NCBI GenBank assembly: GCA_903813345.2
Contig: CAIIXF020000001.1
Span: 25,287,915-25,351,914 of the forward strand
Source of the DNA: Owenia fusiformis
Lineage: Eukaryota; Annelida; Polychaeta; Sabellida; Oweniidae
DNA: 64,000 nt
Direction of reading: 5' to 3'
Under the pieces are notes generated by a model. It was not told where the DNA came from, made no database searches, and saw only the letters and a program-made list of their open reading frames with translations. A program made the translations under genes and the position numbers. Positions within the stretch are counted from its first letter, which is position 1, and every line of letters begins with the position of its first letter. Below are positions 1 through 10,979 of the stretch, piece after piece.

Positions 1-1659
1 TTTCAATCATTTACCGTAGTAACACCTTTGAAAGCAGTGGCCAAACTGCCCTAAGAAAAAAGTATTTTTAAAAAATGAATGAAGTCCCAACACAATTGTG
101 ATCATGACGAGTCAGTAAGCTTGTATGAATTGTAGGTACAGTTGTCATCTATTTGCAATGATAACATGCCATTTCTTCTAAAAAATGCGGTTATTTGGGT
201 TCTGAAGGAAAATTTCGAGTCAAGTGGCGTATTAATTTTGGCTTCATTTTTGTGAATTTCAATATCTGTCGGCAGAGATATGTTTGACCCCTATTGAGTT
301 TCGTGTCAAAATGTAGCATAGACATTGCTTTTGAACTTCAGATAGGCCAATGGGGTCCCATAAATCCATAACTCGAGATAAAAAAAATCAGGTGTTTGCG
401 CTTTTGCCCATTGACTAGTATGGTGACGTGAATAAGGGCTGTTTTGCCAGTGTTGTGCCTATTTGTATTACCTCCAAAACAGAAGAGCCCAGGCTTGTGA
501 AGTCCGATCTTGAAGGATGGTTCTTAAGATCCCAACCTGATATCGTGTGATATCGTGTGTAATGTGGTGGACGAAAGTGTTTCGACATTTGTCATATTTT
601 ATTAAAGGTTCTGTCATGTTAAAACATAGCAAGCCGGTTAAAATACCCCTAACGATTATCTAACGATTAGACAAACAACAAACCATGATAATTTTGTTCT
701 TGTTACAAGAATATCATCATAACTTGAGTCGTTATGAAACCCGAAGTAAAATTACATTGCTTCAGCTGCGATTGTGTGCTTTTCAGTTTATAAGTTTTTA
801 AATCCTTTGCGACGTTTTTATATAAATTATGCAGTGAAACTATAAAACATGAAAAGTTTTTTTTATTTCAAATTGATTCAATTACATAATGATAAAGATT
901 TTAACAGGAGACACGTGTTTATGTGTATATACTGAGTTTATAATTAAAAATGTATGAATATAAAATAGTACCTTTAATTTATAAGAAAGAGAGTATGAGC
1001 AACTTATTGGGAGCAGGAGCAATGGGGACACCAAACTGATACTAAAGATATTGTACGTATAATGTGTAACATAATGACATCTACTGAGGATATTAATATG
1101 ATGAGTTAACAAATAAGGAAGAATAAAAAAAAATGTGTACTATGCCCTAATAATGATTATTTGGAATTTTGCTGATCAGGAAGTTTTTTAGTCTTGATTT
1201 AGAAATACTCAGAGAAGGGCTATTTTTTAGATACAAAGGTAGATTATTCCAAATGATTTGTCCTTGGGTTTTTATTGAAAACAATCCTATATTCGTTTTA
1301 AACGTTTGTGCATGTAGCTCTTTGTTTTGTTTTGTAAAATAATTATGAATTTGGTCATTGCGATAATAATAGTCACCGAAGAGCTGTTGGTAAATTGTGA
1401 GGTTGTTATACCATTCATACACAAATTGACCAATGTTATACTCGAAGATGCTTGCAATTGGGAAAACTTTACTAAGCTATACTGCCTGAAATTCAAATGT
1501 TATATTACACTGCACAATTTTGAATGATATTGTACAGCGAGCTGCACAAAACAAGAACATTTGGAAAAATACATATATCAAACAAATTGAAAATGAACGA
1601 TAATTCACTGTTCTATATTCATCATTTATCATTTCAGACGATATAACAACCAAAAGAAC
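1..1659. other. upstream region of the VTC gene; no further gene seen
   Basis: Apart from the LINE fragment at 858-1422, I see no coding exon. A splice acceptor (tttcag) ends at 1636, so exon 1 of the VTC gene probably begins at 1637 with 23 bases of 5' UTR, and one or more non-coding exons may lie upstream. No TATA box or other promoter element could be assigned with confidence. Confidence 0.4.
858..1422 (-). mobile_element. 3' end of a non-LTR retrotransposon (CR1/Jockey-like LINE fragment)
   Basis: The minus-strand frame at 1147-1422 encodes about 91 residues that resemble the extreme C-terminus of LINE reverse-transcriptase polyproteins: a QIHNYFTKQNK-type motif, then KTNIGLFSI, then IWNNLPLYLKNS and a basic SKSRLKNFLIS ending. 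After the stop the sequence runs about 290 bases as a 3' UTR and ends in an A-rich tail (T-rich on the + strand near 858-868). The upstream part of the polymerase is missing, as expected for a 5'-truncated copy. It lies just upstream of the VTC gene. The family assignment (CR1, Jockey or similar) is from memory of these C-terminal motifs. Confidence 0.6.
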
Positions 1660-4600
1660 ATGAAGTTTGGGAATACATTGCTCAGACTGAGTGAAAATGA
1701 CAGCAAGTATGGCCACCAATACATGCAGTATAAACTTCTCAAGATGCACGTTAAGGAGCAAAAAGGGAACAACGACCCACAGAAAGAAGTGGAGTTTGTC
1801 CGCATGCTTGAAAGTGAGCTTCAACGGATCAAGAAGCTTATCTCTGCAAAGTAAAGTTATTTTTGTTAAAGAGTTTTAGATTCTTCATATCAGCAAAAAA
1901 CGGCAGACTGCTAACAATCATGCGTCACAAATGTAAAAAAACATACTGTTGTTCTTTCTACATTTGCACATATCATCAAAACAAGAGAAAGTTATGTTAC
2001 GCTTTGTACAATTGTCATCAATGCACGGAAACGTATTATAGATCATCATCCCGATTAAAGTGTAAGAACGCCAAAAAGTAAAACAAATACTAAATTATCT
2101 ACTCTAACGCAAGCAAGGCAACACGTTAAAATTAATTTGCTCAGCATCAGGACCTTTACTTTTATTTTATGTCATGCCAGAGACACAGAAAGATACATTT
2201 TGGAATATGAACTAAGTGCAGGTAGAATCTGATAGATTAATAGGTTAAAGGGGATTCGTTAATGATTTAAAGCGAAACCCTGTTGACGAGAATGTTTGCG
2301 TTTCCTTTTTAGAAATATCAAAGAGACAATTCCAAAGCATCGAAAGAAAAAATAAAACAATAAGGTTATATCGCAATGTTATTTATTTTATATAAAAATG
2401 CCGAAGAAAGTAGGATGTAGGTACTATGTGTATAAAATTTGACGCGAAACAACTAGAGTTTTATAAAGTATATGAATTAATTGACCAAAGCATGAATTTG
2501 AAAATACATACACATAATGGTCCCAAAAACAAGCGAAATGCTTGGCCTGGTAAGTCCTCACACCTCTAACGATTAGTATGTTATTTTAGGATAGACGAAC
2601 TAAAGAGTGCAGGACAAGGTTTGCAAATGTCGGTTAAAATGGCGGATATTTCGAACGAAATCCCTGATTTGCAACGTCTGGGGAACCAAGCAGATGTCTT
2701 AGCGACAGATATGGCTGAAATCGAACGTTTTGTTTTCTACAACAAAGAAGGATTCCGTAAAATTGTGAAGAAGCACGACAAGGTGACTGGAACAAGATCG
2801 TTTTGGTTCGAAGCCCAGAAGCACGCAGAGTTTTTCTCAGACTTAGCACACGAACTTGAAGGAATTCTTATCCAGCTCAGTGACATCTATGAGTATATAC
2901 GGGAGAAGCAGGGAGGTAACAAGGTGTCAGCAGAGCACAAAGTGTCTCAGGTATGATTGACATAGACCTAATTGCTTATCTTATACAATTATATGGACAC
3001 ATCTCGTACGAAATAATGAACCATTACAAACAAACTAGATATAGCTAATATCCATGATAAAAATATATTGAATTTAAAATACATTTCAGGAAACATTCGA
3101 ACGTAAGAGTACAAAATATTGGATAGCAATGGAGGATGCATTTCTACTGAAGACAATGCTAGTGAAGCACATGCCATTGTACATCTTCTCTAGGACAAAG
3201 CAAGAAGATAACAAGAGGATGGCAAACAAAAGGACAAGCATCTTACTTCAGGTAGAATTCATTCCAATCAAGTACAATGTTTTAAGAAGTGCAAGAAACT
3301 AGAAAACAGAGTAAGACTCTTCTCTTCTGTCTCTATTTTCAAAAAGTATTTATTGTTAGGAAAGCCCTCGATGTGCATGTAGAGAGTAAAAATCGGTTCA
3401 TAGAAAACACTATCTAAGCAAAGGGAAAAGACCAAAAACTGTGAAAAGGCTAGCAAGAAAAGCAAACTCTAATTGTTAACCTGTCATTAGAAAAATAGAC
3501 CATTTTTATCCCAAAAACCATCATGATTTAACGTGAAAAAATAATGTCTAACATTCTCCTTCACCCCTTCAATCAAGAACAAATATCAGAATCCAGGACC
3601 AAAACACCAAAGGACATTTCATTCATACTGAAGACAGTTGTTGATGAAAGAAATGACGATAATCATAACATCAAAAATAGTTGTAGACACTAGTACTCGT
3701 AAAAGGAGCATTCGGTCTCAAATGATGTGGGATAGACGAAATCCAGTCTCGAAGCCCATAGACAATTCAAAAGGCCATCATCCGTTCGCAAAGCCGTCGC
3801 CTAATCCATAAAACACTAATAATTCACAATCACACAATAAAATGGTCATCGGGAAAAAATGTAAATGCTTTCGATCCCTATTTCTCAGCTAATGATATTA
3901 TAACAAATTTATTTCACATAGGACCATGGTAAGAAGTTTGAAGAATTCAAATTTCTCCAAAAATCAGGCTGGATATCATCGGTCTACTTCGACAGTACAG
4001 ATCTCCACTCATACCACAGGCGAGTGGCCATGAAAGAAGGCGCTACTCTTATCCGTATACGATGGTAAGATTTGTTCAGTATAAAGATATCTGACCAAGT
4101 TTTCCAAGAAAGAAACATTAAACAAACATAGAAAAAGAGAACAACGCAATGGCATTTTTATCATTCAACACATGTTTCAACAAGATGAATCTTACTGTAG
4201 AAGTATTATATTTCATCCTGCATCAATAGAACCTGGTCAGTTATTCCGGTGGGAATTTTGAAATAAGGACCGGACCTCTCAATTCTACGTTGGTTTAGTA
4301 CGTGTAACTATGAATCTTGATGAATTGATTTATCTCTCCCTTTTGAAAGTTAATACTATAATCAATATCTAACTATATTAGTAGTTAAAGTAACCAGTGT
4401 TGGATGACTTATTCTACAGAATGAGTAACATATACATATTTCAGCTCTATATGCTCTTTACATATTACTTTTTCCATTTCCGTTGTTCAAATGCTTTCCA
4501 GTGTTTCAGGATAGGTTATGATTGCAGGTATGGTGATCCAGATGAATCAAGCGTTGCTGGCGATATGTACCTTCCACGTCCCCCAGCAAAGGGGCTCTTC

Positions 4601-7600
4601 TGTGAGCGGAAGACCCACCACGAGTGTTGGGTTGCAGAAGACAGTCTCAAAGAAAGATTCCCTATCAAGAAAAATAACATCACAGACTTCATAACTGGTG
4701 AGTTGTTACTTAAAGTGCATCTTTAAATAGCTTTTGAAAATTGTTTATCAACTTCGAAAATCTTTTTTTTTTGAAAATGTGACTTCCAAGTTCTGGGAGA
4801 TTCCCAATAGACCTCATGTTATAAAATTACTAAAAGTTAAGTATTTCTTGGACAGATAATATTTTCTTTTACTGGACATATTTTGATTTGCATAACTATT
4901 AGATACATATGGGTGATATGAAAATTGAACCGCTAAAAGTGATGAATATTTAATTAACAATAACTGTCTACTATACCTGCCATGCTATCTGACCCGAATG
5001 AGCCACCTGGTGGTGAAACTGGTAGCTACCTACTCATCTGAGTTATTATGTGTAAATTAATGGGTGATTTAATTGACCATAGTTTAATCTTGAATGAAGG
5101 GAAAAAACCAGCAGCTGAATGTTGTTTGAGCTCAGGAGATAGTGCAATGTCTTTGGCTGAAGAGATACAGAAAGAGATATTGGATAATAAACTTGTACCG
5201 ATGGTGAGAACTGTCTATAAACGATCAGCATTTCAGCTAGAGGAAACCAATGATGTCCGAATAACGTAAGCATAGATACGGAAAGGTATAATTTGTAGAA
5301 TTGCTGTCAACATCTTAATTGTTTATCTTTCTTGTCATTAGCCAGAACTAATCTTTTTTATCTTCTAGAAACGACAACATCAAAATAGTTTTCCATCTGT
5401 TTTGTCATTTATAGCTTGGATCAAGCCCTATCGTTTGTCAATGAACATCCGAGTGTCAGAGATGATGCCACGTGGCATAGAGATGAGACAGAGCTTGAGA
5501 ACAACGAGGACTGGATTAGTTTCCATGCAGCTGTTTTAGAAGTTAAGCTGAAGACTGCTTCCCCAGAATGGTTAGAGGAACTGCTGAAGTCTCCGATTAT
5601 TAGAATGGTATGGTCCCTCTTATTAAAATCAATTAAAACCACAAAATGTACGTTGTATTACCAACGGGATGTTATTCACATATTCTATTTTTTCTATTAT
5701 AATCGTATAGGTGAACAAGTTTTCAAAGTTTCAACAAAGTTGTACATCATACAATGCTGATAAAGTGAAGATATGGCCATATTGGTTCGAAGATGATGAA
5801 ATAAAAGAAGCAAAGAAAAGAACAAAAAAGGTATAGGAAAACTTCGTATTTCAGAAATTCTCTTTCCAAAATATATAGGATGTTACTACATTATGTCATC
5901 ATATTCTATACTGTCACAGTTTGCCATCGTCATTAAATAATTTGAATTTTTGTTCAATACTTGTCCGAGGCATTGTTGCGGAAGAATATAAAATAGCTGA
6001 GCATTAGAAACTATTCAGAATTGCACATTTCATTGTTTTAATGCTCAGACTATGTTATTAGATTTCAATGGCAACTCAGATGAACAGTTTGAAATTTAAA
6101 AGGTGTTTGCTTAAAAACTTGAGTATTGTAATCGGTCTTGCTAGCAAATACCTCCTTTGATACTGGTTTACATCAATTAGTAATCTTTTGTTTTATTTAG
6201 ATTAGACAAGCAAAGGACGAAGACGAAGGAATAGTCAGGGAGGAAAACAAAGAGCAAACATTAAGAAAGCCAACACCGTCATTTGGCCTTGAACCCGACT
6301 ACGCATATGATAATAAGGCTTATGGCGATGATGCACTGGGTGACATAGAGATGGGGATGTTTGAGAAAAAGGCTCCAAGTGTGAATGATGTCCCTGGTGG
6401 TACGATAGGTAGGCAGACGTTGATCTTAAAAGTAAAAACACATTCCAAAATAAAACAATAAATTCAAATATTACGATCCAAAAACATATTCAAAAGGTAA
6501 TTGCTTGTTGCTATCCATTGAGAAATAGTTTCTTGGGCACATAACAATATACTGCCAAAATCAGATGAAAAGATGAGAAATAACAAACTATGAAACTGAA
6601 ATTTTCACATCAATAGTCTATGATCATGATCCTATTTTGATTTAAAGGTACATTTGTATCAACTGTAAATGATAACCCTCCTGGTATAAAAACCATCGAT
6701 ATGACGGAGCACTCATTAAAGAATGGGACAAGTGCGTACAGCAATGGAGGTACAGCCATTACGAAACAGAGAAAACGATTAGCCTCCGAGAACAAACCAG
6801 AAGCCGTATACAATGACAACGATGATAACACCAACTGCTTTGGAAAACCCCAAAAATTCAAGAAGGCTACAAAGCGCTTAAAGATTGAACCGAAAACATA
6901 TTTTGCCAACGAAAGAACATTTATGCAATGGAGTACTGCTGCATTGTTTCTGATTGGTATAGGTGGCACTTTGGTTGGAACGCAAAGTGAGGTTGCAAGA
7001 GTTGTAACAATCGTCTTTTTCGCCCTCGCTCTTTTCATGGTGTTGTATGCCTGCGTGGTATTTTATGTAAGTACAACTTCATTTAATTTCTTGAAGTTTA
7101 ACGTTAGGATGAATTCGAAAACTAGTGAATCCTGATGGAATTCCCAATGGTAAGTTTGGACCAAGTTAGAATTACTTGAATCTATTTCACTGAAGCAAGA
7201 CATCAGTCTGGCAACGTGTTGTATTATACTCGTATAGTTGACATTGATTAATCAATCATTCCAGGTGCGCATGGTTCTAATCAAAAGAGGAACATCGGGA
7301 AGATTTGATGATTGGTTTGGCCCTGCGCTGTTGACGTGCTTACTCATTACTGGCCTTGGTTTTTCATTCTACGCCTTTCACTATTCTTGGACCATGCTAC
7401 GTGAGTGGTGCATTAATTCATATTTAAAACAAACACTGGTTAAATGCTCTCATAATTGAAATGAACACCCTTTCCTAATCTCCTTGTGGCTGAAAATTGT
7501 ATAACTATATTCTTAAGAACTGAAATGGAAAGAACTTGAAAATAAATAGATGTTGATCTAAAATATTTCAGCGCTTACCGTCATACCAATTCAGTACTGG

Positions 7601-8870
7601 GAGTCACCCGTGTGTGTTAAACTTCAATTGAAGAACAATCCGGTGTTCTTCTCTCCGAGTGGATTATCCACCAACGATCCAGAAAGGCGTTTGGCCTGGA
7701 CTTGTGCTGACAACAGAATAGCTCAACTAGACCTGGACACTGGAGAGTTCCTGCAGGTTCATACGATTGGAGGTCTGTTCATAATGATTTATAATTCTTG
7801 TTCGCTGAAGGAATATGCATAGTTTGCATACCTTTCAAATTCGTACAAGTCCGATACTGATATAAATCCCAGGATCAAACAAAATGCGGTAGATGTGTGG
7901 CACGTGTTTCAAGATTGTTATTAATGATAGATTAATTTTCAGATGAGGGTGTGAAAGATTTCGAATGTGTGACATTTGCAAAAGACGCAGATGTGATTTG
8001 GATTGGTTCTGAGGAACCGGAGAATGAGATAATTGAATACAACATTAAAACGAAGCGGAGACTTCGAACTTTGTCTATGGAACCAGTATCAGGTCAGACA
8101 CTGTTTGATTTTACTTTTTTAAAAGAGAGGTTTCTCTACCTCGGATGTACATTAGGATAACTATCATGTACAACATACAATGCATTATCTCAAATTATAA
8201 CGTAGATGATTAAGCATCATTTGTTCTATTCTAGGGAAAAGTACCAAATTAATGGAAGGGCTTGCCTTCATGGACTTTTACTACCCTCTGCAAGATTTAC
8301 CCCAAAAGGTGGTTGGTAACGGGACATTCTTTACGCCGAGACCTCAGAGTTTAGGGTCATTTTACATCCCTGTGGGATTCGGAGGTGTTTCACCAAGATC
8401 GAAGATAAAGGTTCCAGCTGACCTAACTACTGAAAAGATTGGTGCCATGACAACTCTTGGTGATACATTATATACAGTGTTCGATAACGCTCACGTACTT
8501 GTTGGCTATGATATGTTTACAGCGAAAATGGTGAGTATTGGGCGTTCTTTTGTCGTAAAAATATAATGCTTTAAAAACTAAGACTTTTACTATTTCATCA
8601 GATTTAAATATTATAACGTTTTCAAAAAGCTAGAGGTTGAGACAAATGACTTTTACATTTAGTAGTTGTTAACCGCTGCTGTTGGGAAATCGATACGAGG
8701 ATCTATTATTGTTTCAGACGCGTTACCAGATTCCAGGCAACGAGAAGAACTGGGAAGGTATTTTGTTCAGGCCACATAGCTCTGGTATGTGGGTTTACTT
8801 GGCCAAAGACAACCCACCAGAAATATGGAGATTTGACTTCGATACCAACAGTGGTTTCAAAGGATGTTAA
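1660..8870 (+). CDS. SPX-VTC-DUF202 polyphosphate polymerase with extra C-terminal propeller-like domain (VTC4-like)
   Basis: Exons: 1660-1850, 2590-2950, 3090-3251, 3922-4064, 4528-4697, 5100-5265, 5415-5607, 5711-5830, 6201-6408, 6648-7066, 7265-7400, 7572-7772, 7943-8092, 8235-8530, 8718-8870. All junctions keep phase and give 1022 residues. Residues 1-165 are an SPX domain (MKFG start; GFRKIVKKHDK basic helix that binds inositol pyrophosphates in the family). Residues 185-500 are a VTC polymerase tunnel domain that polymerises ATP phosphate into polyphosphate: RIRWYG near 283, ERKTHHECW near 312, VRTVYKRSAFQL, AVLEVKLKT (Glu 440) and VNKFSKF. The basic and acidic active-site positions look intact. 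An acidic linker spans 503-650. DUF202/VTC1 covers 652-755 with membrane helices near 668, 690 and 729. Residues 757-1022 are beta-rich and propeller-like, and by yeast VTC topology would face the lumen of an acidocalcisome or lysosome-like organelle. The ATG gives the canonical SPX start. AATAAA lies at 9002. Confidence 0.93.
4975..5032 (+). repeat. dispersed repeat in VTC intron 5 (copy 1)
   Basis: TACCTGCCATGCTATCTG followed by AGCCACCTGGTGGTGAAACT recurs at 18707-18765. It lies 70 bases before VTC exon 6. Confidence 0.55.
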
Positions 8871-9001
8871 TTAACATCAAATAACACATTTTGGATTGAC
8901 TTTGAACTTTGAAGTTTTTGCATTTTTATAACGGATACTGTTGAATAGGAAACAGTTCTAGCAATTTTGATAAAGGCTTTATTTGAATGGCGATTATGTT
9001 G

Positions 9002-9007
9002 AATAAA
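9002..9007 (+). terminator. candidate polyadenylation signal of the VTC gene
   Basis: An AATAAA hexamer lies 132 bases after the TAA stop of the VTC gene, in the T-rich and A-rich DNA expected of a short 3' UTR. It is a sequence match only; the cleavage site is not known. Confidence 0.4.
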
Positions 9008-9339
9008 ATATCGGATGGGGATAAAAAATGGCCGTACTTTGACACTCAATATATCCAAACTCCTACATATACTTCTAAAAATCTGCACACTGAAAATGCA
9101 TCATGTCCTTAATACACAGACTAGATTTCAATTTCATCCATCATGATTTCCGTTCATGGTAGCAAAATCATTTCCTGGTTTCACTTGAAAAGGTGATCAT
9201 TTGGTCCTCCATCTTCTCGATAGATGATGTGCAAGTGTTTTCTCCATGAACTGATTGAGCCTTAAGTCTAAGTAAATGTTCACAACAGCCTCTTAACAAT
9301 AATTTCTCGTTTTCGTCTACAATTAAGCGTGGTCATCTG

Positions 9340-9545
9340 GCTATTGCGTGCATCTGGCTATTTTTGGGCCCCTAGAACCAAATTTTGAAAAATTAAGGCC
9401 CATTTTTTGATAAATTGGCCCAAAAGATCAAATTATACCCAAAAAGGCCCATTTTTGAGGCCCTACAAAATGTTAGGGCCCATAAACTAATTTATTCTGG
9501 GCCCACTAAAGGGGGAGGCGGTCTCCATGGCCTCCCGGATCCACC
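9340..9545. mobile_element. remnant of a CAGTGGCGGATCC-type transposon
   Basis: The stretch is rich in GGGCC and GGCCC blocks separated by poly-A and poly-T, and ends in CCCGGATCCACCACTG. A related stretch at 18405-18590 ends in TTGATCCGCCAGTG. The shared ending looks like one terminal inverted repeat of a dispersed DNA-transposon family. The opposite end and any target-site duplication were not recognised, so this is a remnant. Confidence 0.35.
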
Positions 9546-10334
9546 ACTGAATTCATTAGCAATTTTGCTTATCTTCAACCCTTTTCATTGAAACATGTTG
9601 CGATCAATTCCTTGTCCGCCACAGAGAAAAATATCTTGATTCAACAAAACCTGTGCTCACCTTGCAGAAATTTCTTTGACACTAACTTTTACTAGACATC
9701 ACTTGACTAACGCGTGTCACATGGGTGTAGTGCATGCTCTACTCATGAAAGCTGGCAGGTGATGGAATGTGAGTAAGTGAACGTGCGTTTTTGAGGCTTT
9801 GATTTCATTTTGACCATGTGTACAGATTAATCAAGCTATGAACTGTGTCAGCACACAACATCATGTCATTTAAATGTCTAAAGTTGAAAGGGTTTGGATA
9901 AAGATTGTAACATCATGAGAGTACGGTCAATTTTGCCATCCCCACCTGATGTAGTTTAAGAAAGGAGGAATTACGAAGACAGTGGGGGACATTGATACTA
10001 TAATATTTTAGTAATTATGACAATTTTCTTCAATTAAAATAAGATACTATTATAAAATGGATTTGTCCTATATTTATATTTCACCACATATAAGTATTTA
10101 GTGGCCCTCTAGCTTTAAACTATATAACATATTGCCACTATGGACGAAGGTTTGACAATATTTGGGGAAATTTTTTTATCAGGTCAGGGTCAAAATTTAA
10201 ACTGAATTGAACTTTTGCCGTTTAGACAAATTTTGCCTAGAATTAGAGATACTGAAGGTCAAAATAGGTATTTTTAACTTTCTTCAAATCGAACAGATTG
10301 TTTTCATCAAAAAAGTTCTCGGAAATTCAAATAT

Positions 10335-10545
10335 CACTGGTCAGTATCGAGCGAAGGTTACGGCCGATCAAATAATCATACTCCGGAGTTTCTGTGTCAT
10401 ATAAGGCGGATCAAATATCAAAGCATCACGCCAGCTATAAAGTAGTTTACTTCGATGAAAAGTAAAATATCGAAATCGACACTTCTCGTCCGCCATCTTA
10501 AATGCGAAGGTGACGACCGTAACCTTCGCTTGATACTGACCAGTG
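10335..10545. mobile_element. foldback MITE, TIR CACTGGTCAGTATCGAGCG, 5-bp TSD
   Basis: The left end CACTGGTCAGTATCGAGCG and the right end CGCTTGATACTGACCAGTG are near-perfect reverse complements, continuing inward through the GAAGGTTACGG block. The element is 211 bp and is flanked on both sides by AATAT, a likely 5-bp target-site duplication. It has no coding capacity. The CACTGGT terminus and 5-bp duplication resemble the larger foldback at 42762-43222. Confidence 0.75.
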
Positions 10546-10979
10546 AATATGATCTTAGATTTGAGATTTGACCTCCAGTGATATTCGATGTTATCTCAAG
10601 TTTTCAGTTCGAGAACACAGATTTACATTTTTGGCTGAAAGTCAGGATACACAATAATGAATTTATAGTTTTGCACCAGATATAAGAGCTCAAAAAATTG
10701 AGAAAGGTCAAGATTTTCAAGATCAACGTTCAACTTGCTTCAAATTAGTATTAGTATGTATCATATACTTTCAGAAATGAAAATATACATGCTATTCCTA
10801 TGTATTCTACACCGTCCGGTGTTGGATAGATATTTTTCTTATTACATTTTTTCAACCAGGAGCAGTAAAGCCAAGAGGGACAGAAATCCCCGGAACAACT
10901 ATTTTCGTCACGCAATAATGTAGCCACACGATCACGTTCCTTTGTTCAGATTTCCTCTTCTACCTCTCTACCATCTATT

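Larger units (their letters stand above)
8871..10334. other. intergenic region between convergent VTC and CDA genes
   Basis: This holds the VTC 3' UTR followed by repeat-derived DNA. At about 9340-9545 there is a GGGCC/GGCCC-rich stretch ending in CCCGGATCCACCACTG, the type of terminal inverted repeat (CAGTGG-CGGATCC read the other way) seen at the end of a related remnant at 18405-18590. I see no coding exon. Confidence 0.5.

Noticed and set aside
6610-7038. Antisense frame of 142 codons over VTC exon 10
   Set aside because: Shadow of the DUF202 exon; the sense strand has the domain and consistent splice sites.
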